Source: Klebsiella pneumoniae (lineage in GTDB: Bacteria > Pseudomonadota > Gammaproteobacteria > Pseudomonadales > Pseudohongiellaceae). From it: DNA of 21,192 bases. Under the pieces are notes generated by a model, which had not been told where the DNA came from, did not search any database, and saw nothing but the letters and a program-made list of their open reading frames with translations. Of the stretch, positions 1 through 7,639 are shown one piece after another. Position 1 is the first letter of the stretch. Each line of letters begins with the position of its first letter. Location: positions 1 through 21,192 of the forward strand of contig CAMBPO010000041.1 of the NCBI GenBank assembly GCA_945869725.1, written 5' to 3'. Position numbers and translations under genes: made by a program.

Positions 1-648
1 ATGGTCAGATCCTATTTGATTGAGCCGCCGGCCGGTTGGAGCTCGCGTGCGGCTTATCTGGCGGATCTGGCTGCAGAGCTGAAACAGGCGCATCACTTTC
101 GTACCCATCCATTTGGTCATTCTGTGCGGCAGGGCAGCCAGTTGCCCAATATTTTTACGGTTGGCACACCCGCCATTCAGGGCTTTCTTCAAGCATCGCA
201 GGCACCTGTCAACGCGCATCTGGAACATCTGGGTTCAGGTGCTGATCCATTGCGCAGACGCAACACCGGTGCGTGGCAGATACAGGGCATCTGGTCAGTG
301 ATGTTGCGCCCTGGCGGCTTTCACGTTGATCACGTGCATCAGGAAGGCTGGTTGTCGTCGGCGTTTTACGTTGAGTTGCCGGACGTGGTCACAAAACCTG
401 ACGCCAGGACGGGTAGTGCGCAGGGAGCTAACAAAACGGGCAATCAGGCGGGTGAGTCGGCCAAGCAGGGTTGGATACGCTTCGGACAGCCAGGCTCACC
501 GGTGCAGCCCGTGCAGACTGCACAACACTTTGTGAAACCGGAACCCGGCATGTTGGTGCTGTTTCCGTCGTACATGTGGCACGGTACGGTGCCGTTTACC
601 GGAAAGCAGTCCCGGTTGACTGTGGCGATGGACATTGTGCCCGTTTAA
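1..648 (+). CDS. Putative 2OG-Fe(II) oxygenase domain protein, probably cut at its 5' end
   Basis: The 215 visible residues match the putative 2OG-Fe(II) oxygenase family that often forms the C-terminal domain of TPR-containing proteins (PF13759 type). The core runs from 'GIWSVMLRPGGFHVDHVH' through 'GWLSSAFYVELP' to 'KPEPGMLVLFPSYMWHGTVPF'. By family analogy the iron ligands would be H113, E115 (in HVHQEG) and H194 (in MWHGT), with R205 (in SRLTV) holding 2-oxoglutarate. This assignment is inference. Residues 129-158 are a Gly/Ala/Lys-rich insertion between core strands. The first base of the window is this ATG, and the protein opens directly with the segment that normally follows a TPR region, so the methionine may be internal. 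It could also be a complete stand-alone domain protein. Substrate unknown; the family is thought to hydroxylate proteins or small molecules. Confidence 0.75.
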   Translation: MVRSYLIEPPAGWSSRAAYLADLAAELKQAHHFRTHPFGHSVRQGSQLPNIFTVGTPAIQGFLQASQAPVNAHLEHLGSGADPLRRRNTGAWQIQGIWSVMLRPGGFHVDHVHQEGWLSSAFYVELPDVVTKPDARTGSAQGANKTGNQAGESAKQGWIRFGQPGSPVQPVQTAQHFVKPEPGMLVLFPSYMWHGTVPFTGKQSRLTVAMDIVPV

Positions 649-665
649 GACGTCTGACAGCGGTC

Positions 666-689
666 GGTGGGCCACATCAGCAGCCCACC
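666..689. terminator. Candidate stem-loop between convergent genes
   Basis: GGTGGGC (666-672) and GCCCACC (683-689) form a perfect 7-bp GC-rich stem with a 10-nt loop, lying in the 54-bp gap between the stop codons of two converging genes. There is no strong T-tract on either side, so it would be a weak or factor-assisted terminator. Confidence 0.35.
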
Positions 690-702
690 ATGATGTCTTC
701 GC

Positions 703-2340
703 TCAGGCCGGGCGAATCATGTGTTCGCCGGCGTAACTTTCCAGTGGTGCAGCGGCTTCCACTGCATACTCCTGTTCAATCACCGTCGACACGTAGAAAA
801 AGCCGGTAGAGACTTTTTCGCGGGTGATATCCAGTTCCATCCAGCCGCGTCCCAGACCTCGCATGAAACGCATTTCCGGGCTCGCGCTCATAAATGCTTC
901 AACCAGTTGTGCTTCAGGCAATGGCATGAAGTTTTCAAAACCCGGTGAGCTCACACTGGGAGTACCGAACTCAACGGCAATCGCATCGCCTTCAGCGTCA
1001 TGCAGGTCAAACGCCCAGGAACTATGAGTGTCGCCCGCCAGCACTACAACGTTGTTGCCGTGCTCCCTGAACATGTCCAGAACCCGTTCACGATTGGCGG
1101 GATAACCATCCCACGCATCAAAGTTCAGCGGCAGGCCCAACTGGGCGCGTTCACGCAACATGCCGTATCGACTGCCCGCCACGGCATCGCGCACCTCAGG
1201 GGCAAATTCTTCATTGGCAACCTGGGGTATGTTCTTGCGGCCCATGATGACCTGCTGGCCGATGATCTGCCAGGGGATGCCCGCTTCTGCTGAGTTTCTG
1301 AGCTGTGCCGCCAGCCAGCTTTCCTGCTGAGCCCCGATGAGGGAGCGCGAATCGTCTGCCAATTGGCTGCGTATCACATCGATGTTCATGTTGTGAGTCA
1401 GCTGCTCGTCGCGGCCCACCAGACGAGTGTCCATCATGATCAGCGACGCCAGATCACCAAGGTCGAAGCTGCGGTAGATAATGCCTTGCTCAATGTTGCT
1501 TTGCTCGCGAATCGGCAACCACTCATAAAAAGCCTGAATGGCAGCCAGACGACGTCCACCGAAGTCACCCTCACCCTGGTCGGCATTGTGGTTCTCTGCA
1601 CCATCCTTGAAGGTGTTGTTGGTGATTTCGTGGTCATCCCACACACAGATAAACGGATGGGCCTGATGCACTGCCTGCAGGTCAGCATCACTGCGGTACA
1701 GACCATAACGCATGCGGTAATCTTCGATAGACACAATTTCGTGTATTGGCTGCACGTGGCGGCCTTTTTCCAGCATCAGCGGGTTGGCATAACCACCGTC
1801 GGGATATTCATAAATATAATCTCCCAGGTGCACCACCGCATCGCAGTCGCGCGCAGCAATTTCACGGTACACATTGAAGTAGCCCTGCGGATAGTTTGAG
1901 CACGACACCACGGCCAGTCGTGCCTGCTCGACGCCTGCCGCGGGCAGCGTGCGGGTGCGGCCAATGGGACTGCTCACCCCTTGGGCATTAAAGCGGTAAA
2001 AATAGGTTTGCCCTGGCTCAAGTCCGGTGGCATCTATTTTGACGGTGAAATCGCGCTCAGGGCCGGTACTTGACATGCCGGAGGCAACGACGGTGGAGAA
2101 GCGCTGATCACTGGCGACCTGCCACTCCAGCTCAATCGACTCTGGCTGGCCGCTGCCGGGCAGAACCCGCGTCCACAAAATGACACGGTCCTGTAACGGA
2201 TCGCCGCTGGCAACGCCGTGGGTAAAGTGGGCAGGTGCTGCTGCCAGCAGAGGCCGGCCACGGACAGCCAAGCTCCCCAGCATGACGGCAGAGACCGCCA
2301 GAAAACGTCGTCGGTTCAATTGAAACAAATTGTGTGACAT
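703..2340 (-). CDS. PhoD-family alkaline phosphatase / phosphodiesterase, Tat-exported
   Basis: This is a metal-dependent phosphatase of the PhoD family, expected to release phosphate from phosphomono- or diesters outside the cytoplasm. The N-terminus carries a twin-arginine signal (NRRRFLAVSAV) followed by a hydrophobic stretch and an Ala-rich cleavage region. A PhoD_N-like beta domain ('HGVASGDPLQDRVILWTRV' region) spans roughly residues 38-130. The metallophosphatase domain follows, with metal-binding motifs 'VVSCSNYPQG', 'VVHLGDYIYEY' (D174), 'VWDDHEITNN' (about 235-237) and 'VLAGDTHSSW'. The length of 545 residues is usual for the family. The ATG at 2340 is chosen because GGGAG sits 9 nt upstream and puts the RR motif at the very N-terminus. 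An in-frame TTG at 2373 is a poorer alternative. It is probably its own transcription unit, since 153 bp separate it from the next leftward gene. Phosphate-starvation control is common in the family but no Pho box was identified here. Confidence 0.93.
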   Translation of the reverse strand: MSHNLFQLNRRRFLAVSAVMLGSLAVRGRPLLAAAPAHFTHGVASGDPLQDRVILWTRVLPGSGQPESIELEWQVASDQRFSTVVASGMSSTGPERDFTVKIDATGLEPGQTYFYRFNAQGVSSPIGRTRTLPAAGVEQARLAVVSCSNYPQGYFNVYREIAARDCDAVVHLGDYIYEYPDGGYANPLMLEKGRHVQPIHEIVSIEDYRMRYGLYRSDADLQAVHQAHPFICVWDDHEITNNTFKDGAENHNADQGEGDFGGRRLAAIQAFYEWLPIREQSNIEQGIIYRSFDLGDLASLIMMDTRLVGRDEQLTHNMNIDVIRSQLADDSRSLIGAQQESWLAAQLRNSAEAGIPWQIIGQQVIMGRKNIPQVANEEFAPEVRDAVAGSRYGMLRERAQLGLPLNFDAWDGYPANRERVLDMFREHGNNVVVLAGDTHSSWAFDLHDAEGDAIAVEFGTPSVSSPGFENFMPLPEAQLVEAFMSASPEMRFMRGLGRGWMELDITREKVSTGFFYVSTVIEQEYAVEAAAPLESYAGEHMIRPA

Positions 2341-2349
2341 GGCCACGTG

Positions 2350-2354
2350 CTCCC
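2350..2354 (-). promoter_or_regulatory. Shine-Dalgarno GGGAG for the PhoD gene
   Basis: GGGAG on the minus strand lies 9 nt before the ATG at 2340. It decides the start in favour of that ATG over the in-frame TTG at 2373. Confidence 0.6.
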
Positions 2355-2493
2355 GCAGTAAGGTGTAATGCAATATGCTGACACCTTACAACGACAGATT
2401 AGTGACAGCAACGATCATAGACCTACCATCTGGACTCGTTAACCCTGAGTAGATACTCGGTTTGCAATCGTTCAAAACACAGTGGATGTTCTG

Positions 2494-2715
2494 TCAGAGA
2501 CGATCAATAGAGACCAGTTTGTTGTTGTCATCGATAGTCAGCCGGAAACTGCCCTGAATTCCATAGTGGCTTACAAAGCGTTGCAGAATGGCGGACGGGA
2601 ACTGTACTTTCCGGCCATCCCGGGCGGTGCACATCACCTGACGGACCGCTCCCTGATAGTGACGCTGGTACTGTTCCGGTGAAATGTTGAGGTCAACAAT
2701 GACAAATTTGGACAT
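2494..2715 (-). CDS. DUF2835 family small protein
   Basis: This 73-residue protein matches DUF2835, a small family of unknown function found mainly in Gammaproteobacteria. The conserved pattern is visible: 'YYxGxxRxVxxTAxDGRxVQFP' appears here as 'YQGAVRQVMCTARDGRKVQFP', followed by 'RFVSHYGIQGSFRLTIDDNNKL' and a C-terminal 'SIDRL'. No signal peptide or membrane segment is present, so it should be cytosolic. The gene lies 15 nt downstream of the YqaA-like gene on the same strand and is probably cotranscribed with it. Its SD is weak (a G-rich stretch about 10 nt upstream). Function cannot be given. Family identity is secure because the conserved residues cover nearly the full length. Confidence 0.88.
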   Translation of the reverse strand: MSKFVIVDLNISPEQYQRHYQGAVRQVMCTARDGRKVQFPSAILQRFVSHYGIQGSFRLTIDDNNKLVSIDRL

Positions 2716-2730
2716 GAATTTGCAGCCCCG

Positions 2731-3159
2731 TTAAGGTTGTAGCAGGCGACTTGCCATGTAAATCACCACAGCGTAGCGCAGACCTTTGCCTGTCGCCACC
2801 AGCATAAGGAACAACACAAAACGCACGCGCAGTAAACCAGCAACCAGGGTCAGCGGATCGCCGACGGCGGGTAACCATGCCAGCAACAGGCTCCAGCTAC
2901 CGTAGCGACGAAAGTGCGTCTGTGCGCTGTCCAGTTGCAGTGGTGTCACCGGGAACCAGCGTTTATGCTGAAATTTTCCGATCTCCCACCCGATAGCCCA
3001 ATTCACACAGGATCCCAAGGTGTTGCCGGTGGTGGCTGCCAGCCATAACAGCCAGGGTGTATAGCCCTGTTGAAACAACACCAGCAGCAAAGCCTCCGAT
3101 GAGGCCGGGATCAAGGTGGCTGCCAGAAAGCCGGTGAACATCAAGGAGAGATAGATCAC
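2731..3159 (-). CDS. yqaA: YqaA-like inner-membrane protein (SNARE-associated/DedA-related)
   Basis: This is a 142-residue hydrophobic protein of the YqaA family, a short relative of the DedA/VTT membrane proteins. Family landmarks are the N-terminal 'LAATLIPASSEALL', 'TTGNTLGSCVNWAIGWEIG', a Phe/Tyr-Gly motif at 'HFRRYGSWSLLLAWLPAVGDPLTLVAG' and the C-terminal 'GKGLRYAVVIYMA'. About four membrane segments are predicted by eye. DedA relatives are linked to phospholipid flipping and membrane homeostasis, but the role of YqaA itself is not established. The start is a GTG at 3159. A later ATG at codon 7 has no SD, while the GTG has only a weak one (GAAAGACGG region). It sits 40 bp downstream of the alpha/beta hydrolase gene and 15 nt upstream of the DUF2835 gene on the same strand. 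Confidence 0.85.
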   Translation of the reverse strand: MIYLSLMFTGFLAATLIPASSEALLLVLFQQGYTPWLLWLAATTGNTLGSCVNWAIGWEIGKFQHKRWFPVTPLQLDSAQTHFRRYGSWSLLLAWLPAVGDPLTLVAGLLRVRFVLFLMLVATGKGLRYAVVIYMASRLLQP

Positions 3160-3199
3160 CCGTCTTTCAACTCAATATGGCGCATGTGAGGTGATTCTC

Positions 3200-5245
3200 T
3201 CAGGGCAAACTATCAAACAGTGTCTGCTGTGATTGTGCAAGGCTCATCAACACCGACTTGAATGCTGGCAATAAAAAACCCCGTGCAATCAGCGCATCTG
3301 TTGCCGATTCATACTGCTGCAGGTAGTCAGCAAAGTCGCGATATAAACTGCGGACAGCAGGACGCGGATCACCTGCGTCACGCGCAGCCTGTTCGGTCAG
3401 TGGCAAAAGCAGATAGCCGCCACTGAGGGTAGCCAGTTCGGTGTCTGCGCCGCTGGCAACAGTGCGCAGATTCCAGGGCACAAAGGTGGCGACGGGTACA
3501 GCGGTCAATGGCGGCAGGATCAGGTCAATGGCCAGATCATTGTTGTCAGTGCCCGTTGCCGGCACACGTGTGCCGTATTTGCGTTCACTGTTCAAGTCAG
3601 GCAAGTGCGCGATGCCTTCGGTGAGGAATCTTGCGCCAAAATCTGTGTAGGCGACCTGATACAGGGTGCGTGGATGATTGATGCCTGGGATAACACGCCA
3701 TACCGCTGGGTTAATGTCGTCAGCACTGTCTCCCAGATGGGACATCAACAAGGTGCCGCGACTGATGCTGGGGTAAACGGACGGCGGGGGCAGCTCACCC
3801 TCATTGACCCACACAACCATGGCTGAAAGCAAAGATTCGGCAATTGGCGTCCACAGATTCGGATTGGCTGGCAGTTGTCCGCTACTTGCAGGGCCGGGCG
3901 TCCCGGTGCCGGAGCTGTGTGGTGAGCCACCTATCGTGTAAAAGCGCACGTTGTCTGGAATATCGGCATCACTGCGCCCCAGCGGATCGGTATGTGGTAG
4001 CGAACCGCCGCGCAACCAATATTCGTTACTGGTCTGGATGTGCATCAGTTTGGGTTCAGTGGCGGTTTCTCGCGCTTTTTTCAGAATACCGTCGGTGCGT
4101 CCACTGTATGGGTCTGTGCTGTCTCCATAAGTAAAGGGGAAAAAATCATTTGCGAACAGATGGTTTTCGTGTTGGCCATTGGTGCGTGTTGGCATGGCAA
4201 ACCGTTGATTGAACATGCCAAAACCTGCGCCCGCTATCAAAGGCACAACGCCGTCAAAGACCTGCCTTCCGCCGAGATCTTCGTTAAAGCCTTGATACAG
4301 GAACTGACGCAGCAGGCGTCCGCTTTGTGAATAGCCCCAGGCCACGGCGGCATTGATCGGTGGCAGTGACAGTTCTGTGATATCAGCGTTTAGCTGCGTG
4401 GGCACTTCCGTCGTTGTCGCATGCCTTAAGGCTGACACTACGTCCCGGATGCCCGCCAGGCCAGCGCCACCTAATACCGGATCCTGTGCGTCATACATCA
4501 GTTCGTAGATCTGACCAGCTTGCATGCCGCCGTTAAGGTTCAAGGTGATCAGCGGTTGATTGCTGTCGGCGACATCCTCAATGGTCAGGCTGAACTGATC
4601 GCGCGCAATCAGCAGGCGGTCGGCATCCTGGCGCGGGCGGACACTGAGCGTGGCGTCTGGCAACGCATCAACCACGGGAGGGTAGGCCAGATGAAAACTG
4701 CCGGCGATATTCAGATCGTTGCCATGGCTGGACGGGATGATTTCATAACGCACACGCCCGGTCAGAGGTTCGCCGTCATGGGTCAAGACTGGCGCGATCA
4801 GCCGCAGGCGACCGTCTGCTGGGGGCATCTCATTAATCCAGCCAGTGGCAAGAAAGGTGTGCCCTTGCAGGGCCAGCGGGTGTGATAAGGACATTTCCGG
4901 TGGCAAGCGGCTGCCACCGCGATTGTTGACATGGTAGAGCAGGCTGGTGCTTTGTGTTTCCCCACGCGGTACCAGCAGTTTGAAGTCAGCTGAAAATTCC
5001 GTGCGTCCACGCGTGTTTAGCGGCGCATGTTGGATATCGACAATTTTTTGATTGCCGGGATGCAGTGGATCGAGCGTGAAGTGCAACACACCGCTGATCA
5101 GTTCGTAGCGCACAGGATTATCCGGCTCGCTTAACAAGGTCCGGGAACGAATGTCGATGGCGGATAACTCAGCCTGCAGTGGTGCAGCAAACACCAGCAA
5201 ACCCATGGCTGTGACAAACGAGCGGAAAGAAACATAATGACTCAT
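3200..5245 (-). CDS. Secreted alpha/beta hydrolase domain protein (PF20091-type)
   Basis: This 681-residue protein resembles the large 'alpha/beta hydrolase domain-containing' family (PF20091 type), whose members are mostly uncharacterised putative esterases or lipases. Residues 1-25 form a Sec signal peptide ending in 'APLQA'. An N-terminal beta-rich region covers about residues 26-230. The nucleophile elbow is 'WGYSQSGRLLRQFLYQGFN' around S306 (small-x-Ser-x-small, here G-Y-S-Q-S). It is followed by 'VFDGVVPLIAGAGFGMFNQRF' and a 'HANDFFPFTYG'-like segment typical of the family, here 'LFANDFFPFTYG'. A histidine near the end of the domain ('GINHPRTLYQ' or later) may complete the triad. It starts 1 nt after the dehydrogenase stop and has a good SD (GGGAG), so it is the third gene of the sulfatase operon. 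The substrate is unknown; an ester-bearing algal or plant compound would fit the operon. It should act in the periplasm. Confidence 0.85.
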   Translation of the reverse strand: MSHYVSFRSFVTAMGLLVFAAPLQAELSAIDIRSRTLLSEPDNPVRYELISGVLHFTLDPLHPGNQKIVDIQHAPLNTRGRTEFSADFKLLVPRGETQSTSLLYHVNNRGGSRLPPEMSLSHPLALQGHTFLATGWINEMPPADGRLRLIAPVLTHDGEPLTGRVRYEIIPSSHGNDLNIAGSFHLAYPPVVDALPDATLSVRPRQDADRLLIARDQFSLTIEDVADSNQPLITLNLNGGMQAGQIYELMYDAQDPVLGGAGLAGIRDVVSALRHATTTEVPTQLNADITELSLPPINAAVAWGYSQSGRLLRQFLYQGFNEDLGGRQVFDGVVPLIAGAGFGMFNQRFAMPTRTNGQHENHLFANDFFPFTYGDSTDPYSGRTDGILKKARETATEPKLMHIQTSNEYWLRGGSLPHTDPLGRSDADIPDNVRFYTIGGSPHSSGTGTPGPASSGQLPANPNLWTPIAESLLSAMVVWVNEGELPPPSVYPSISRGTLLMSHLGDSADDINPAVWRVIPGINHPRTLYQVAYTDFGARFLTEGIAHLPDLNSERKYGTRVPATGTDNNDLAIDLILPPLTAVPVATFVPWNLRTVASGADTELATLSGGYLLLPLTEQAARDAGDPRPAVRSLYRDFADYLQQYESATDALIARGFLLPAFKSVLMSLAQSQQTLFDSLP

Positions 5246-5246
5246 G

Positions 5247-6185
5247 TCAGACTCCCTGGCGAAAACACCTGATGTTGTCGGTTGTTTTATTTATTAATGT
5301 CTGCCTTGCCTCCGGTGTAATCCAGGCGTTGTGGGGCGTCACTATCAGATTCAGTGGCTGGTTAAGCGCATCCAGCAGGGGATGTCCGTTAAGAGGAGGT
5401 TCCTGCGGCAAGACATCCACACCGTAGCCACCCAACTGGCGGTTAGTCAACGCGTCCAGTGCAGCCTGATCGTCAACCAGTCCACCACGGGCACAATTGA
5501 TCAACAGACACCCAGGCTTCAACTGTTGCAGCAAGGTCCGGCTGATCAATTCTCTGGTGTGTTCGTTCAGTGGGCAATGCAGGCTGAGCACATCGGCTTC
5601 AGGCGCCAGGTCTGCCAGCGCGGCGCGGGAATCGCTGGCTTCGTAACCCGGTCGGGCGCAGAAACTGACGCGCATGCCAAATGCCGCTGCCAGTTGAGCG
5701 ACCCGGGTGCCGAGTTCGCCGCTGCCGACAATCACCAAATGTTTGCCTTCCAGTTGCAGGGTTGTGTGGTGCTGCAGGCAAAAGTTGGTACTTTGCTGCC
5801 ACAGACCTTGGCGCACATCGTTCTGGTATAAGGGCAATCGATTGGCCAGCGCGAGCATCAGCATCATTGTGTGCTGTGCAACACTGGCGGTGCCGTAGGC
5901 ACTGACATTGCGCACGGCTATGCCCAGCGTTTGCGCTGCCACCAGATCCACATTGTTCATGCCAGTGGCGGTCACACAAATCAGTTTTAACAGCGGTAAG
6001 GCCTGCAGTGTCGCCGCATCCAGACTGACCTTGTTGCTGATGGCGATGTCTGCGCCGACTAAACGCCCGACACAGTCTGCCGCGTTTGAGTACTCATAAA
6101 GAACCAGTTCATCAACACACGTGCGCAGGCCGGAAAAATCGATGCCCGCGCCCATGCTGGCAGTATCCAGAAACACCGCTCTCAT
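5247..6185 (-). CDS. D-isomer-specific 2-hydroxyacid dehydrogenase (hydroxypyruvate/glycerate dehydrogenase-like)
   Basis: This 312-residue cytosolic NAD(P)-dependent dehydrogenase interconverts D-2-hydroxyacids and 2-oxoacids. The Rossmann glycine motif is GSGELG (154-159). The catalytic set of the family is visible: R233 (NCARGGLVDD), E262 (PQEPP) and H285 (VTPHNAWIT). The N-terminal catalytic-domain motif 'LKLICVTATGMNNVD' resembles glycerate/hydroxypyruvate dehydrogenases. After the second Rossmann strand ('VSFCARPG') the usual acidic NAD-binding residue is absent and an Arg follows, which may indicate NADP preference. The ATG overlaps the stop of the sulfatase gene (ATGA) and no SD precedes it, so translation is probably coupled to the upstream gene. 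Lactate, glyoxylate, hydroxypyruvate or a sugar-derived 2-oxoacid are all possible substrates. Confidence 0.88.
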   Translation of the reverse strand: MRAVFLDTASMGAGIDFSGLRTCVDELVLYEYSNAADCVGRLVGADIAISNKVSLDAATLQALPLLKLICVTATGMNNVDLVAAQTLGIAVRNVSAYGTASVAQHTMMLMLALANRLPLYQNDVRQGLWQQSTNFCLQHHTTLQLEGKHLVIVGSGELGTRVAQLAAAFGMRVSFCARPGYEASDSRAALADLAPEADVLSLHCPLNEHTRELISRTLLQQLKPGCLLINCARGGLVDDQAALDALTNRQLGGYGVDVLPQEPPLNGHPLLDALNQPLNLIVTPHNAWITPEARQTLINKTTDNIRCFRQGV

Positions 6186-7525
6186 AAGGAGCGTGGGGCC
6201 GGCAGATTCCAGGCCGCTTCCAGTACCTTACTGTTCAGATTCTGTTTAGCCTGCTCCAGATACTGATGCAGACGCGCCATCACATCCGGATTCTCGCGTG
6301 CGTAGCTGTAGGTTTCCGAGGGGTCCAGTGCCAGGTCAAACAGTAAACCTTCATTGCCAAACTGCGAACCCGGATGATCAAACCGCGTCATGGCGCTCAG
6401 ATAATTGGACTCCAGCACCAGTTTCCACGAGCCGCTGCGCACACCAGCAATGCGGTCATTCTGAAACAGAAATAGCGCTTCGTGGGGGGACGCAGCCCCC
6501 TCACTCAGCACTGGCATGATGTTTTTACCATCAATCACCCGGTCAGCTGGCAATTGAGCACCGGCCAGCGCCATCAGTGTTGGAAACAGATCAATATTCA
6601 TCACCGGCTCGTCGCTGGCCTGACCTGCCGGAATCACTGAAGGCCAACGCGCAATAAACGGCACGCGCGCGCCGCCTTCCCAGGCGACACCTTTGCGGTC
6701 ACGTAAATGACCGGCGCTGCCTTCCATCCACGGGCCGTTATCCGAGGTGAAAATGACCAGGGTATTGTCATCGAGACCCAGTCGCTCAAGCGTGGCCAGA
6801 ATTTCGCCGGTGCTCCAGTCCATCTCCTCAACAACGTCGCCGTAAAGTCCTGCATCCGATTGCCCTTCGAACTGCTCCGACACATACAGGGGTGCATGCG
6901 GAAAGGTGTGCGGGATATACAGGAAAAACGGCTGCTGCTGATTTTCTTCAATAAAACGCACTGCCTCTGCGGTGTAGCGCGCGGTGAGTGTCGATTGATC
7001 AACGGGATTTTCGATGACCTGTTCGCCGCGATACAGTTCCAGCGGGTGCATGTCATTGCTGTGCAGCAAGCCATAAAACTCGTCAAAACCGTTGTGAATC
7101 GGTGAACGCTCAGGCTGATGGCCCAGGTGCCACTTACCAATCATCGCGGTGGCGTAGCCGTGTGCCTGCAATGCCTCGCCGATGGTGATTTCATCCGGCG
7201 ATAATCCAATATCATTGGTCGGCCGGGCGACATCGTTTACCAGATTCAACCGTATCGGGTAACGCCCTGTCAGCAGCCCGCCGCGAGAAGGTGTGCAGGT
7301 GTTGGCGCTGGCATAAAAACTGTCCAGTCGCATGCCTTCAGTCGCCATGCGATCAAGGTGCGGGGTTTTGATCAGGGTAGACCCGTAAATGCCAAGATCA
7401 CCATACCCGAGATCATCTGCCATGATCACCACAAAATTGGGTTTGCCAGAGCCGGGTATTTGCGCATGAGCAAGATTAAACGTGGCGGTAGCAATCAGCA
7501 GAATGGCGGTCAGCAGCGGTTTCAT
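6182..7525 (-). CDS. Secreted type I sulfatase (arylsulfatase family)
   Basis: This is a formylglycine-dependent sulfatase that hydrolyses sulfate esters in the periplasm or outside the cell. The start at 7525 gives a clean Sec signal peptide (MKPLLTAILLIATATFNLAHA) and has GGAG 7 nt upstream; a longer in-frame form starting at 7576 lacks this logic. Metal-binding D37-D38 lie in 'FVVIMADDLGYGDLG'. The activation signature is C77-T-P-S-R, in which C77 is converted to formylglycine. Further landmarks are 'MIGKWHLGHQ' (129-136) and 'FTSDNGPW' with D262/N263 as metal ligands. The 447-residue length is normal. It is the first gene of a three-gene operon with the dehydrogenase (4-nt overlap) and the alpha/beta hydrolase. 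It diverges from the GMC dehydrogenase operon with about 114 bp between starts. Marine relatives act on sulfated glycans; the real substrate is not visible. No sulfatase-maturase gene is in the window. Confidence 0.93.
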   Translation of the reverse strand: MKPLLTAILLIATATFNLAHAQIPGSGKPNFVVIMADDLGYGDLGIYGSTLIKTPHLDRMATEGMRLDSFYASANTCTPSRGGLLTGRYPIRLNLVNDVARPTNDIGLSPDEITIGEALQAHGYATAMIGKWHLGHQPERSPIHNGFDEFYGLLHSNDMHPLELYRGEQVIENPVDQSTLTARYTAEAVRFIEENQQQPFFLYIPHTFPHAPLYVSEQFEGQSDAGLYGDVVEEMDWSTGEILATLERLGLDDNTLVIFTSDNGPWMEGSAGHLRDRKGVAWEGGARVPFIARWPSVIPAGQASDEPVMNIDLFPTLMALAGAQLPADRVIDGKNIMPVLSEGAASPHEALFLFQNDRIAGVRSGSWKLVLESNYLSAMTRFDHPGSQFGNEGLLFDLALDPSETYSYARENPDVMARLHQYLEQAKQNLNSKVLEAAWNLPAPRSL

Positions 7526-7532
7526 CGGTGTT

Positions 7533-7536
7533 CTCC
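7533..7536 (-). promoter_or_regulatory. Shine-Dalgarno GGAG for the sulfatase gene
   Basis: GGAG on the minus strand lies 7 nt before the ATG at 7525 and supports that start, which places the signal peptide at the true N-terminus. Confidence 0.6.
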
Positions 7537-7541
7537 GTTCG

Positions 7542-7570
7542 TTGGAATTATGGTTAAACAATATCACAAT
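7542..7570 (+). promoter_or_regulatory. Candidate promoter for the GMC dehydrogenase operon
   Basis: TTGGAA (7542-7547), a 17-nt spacer and CACAAT (7565-7570) form a weak sigma-70-like pair in the 114-bp divergent region between the sulfatase and GMC genes. Each hexamer matches consensus at four of six positions. This is judged by eye only. Confidence 0.22.
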
Positions 7571-7599
7571 CGGCATAGACGAACAGAGTTGAGGAGTTT

Positions 7600-7626
7600 A
7601 TGCTCGACCCATTCATAAAAAAATAA
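7600..7626 (+). CDS. Possible 8-codon leader peptide upstream of the GMC gene
   Basis: A strong SD-like GAGGAG (7591-7596) is followed at 3 nt by ATG and a short frame reading MLDPFIKK before TAA. It ends 13 nt before the GMC start codon. It may be a translated leader that feeds ribosomes to the next gene or modulates its expression, or it may be chance. The 3-nt spacing is shorter than ideal, which argues against strong initiation. Confidence 0.2.
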   Translation: MLDPFIKK

Positions 7627-7639
7627 CAAGCAGGTCCTT

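Noticed and set aside
1363..1899. A 178-codon plus-strand frame opposite the PhoD gene
   Set aside because: The PhoD catalytic motifs lie on the other strand in this stretch; the plus frame is a shadow.
2447..2458. GAGTAGATACTC inverted repeat upstream of the PhoD gene, considered as an operator or Pho box
   Set aside because: Arms are only 5 bp with a 2-bp centre, and it does not resemble the 18-bp Pho box pattern; chance is likely.
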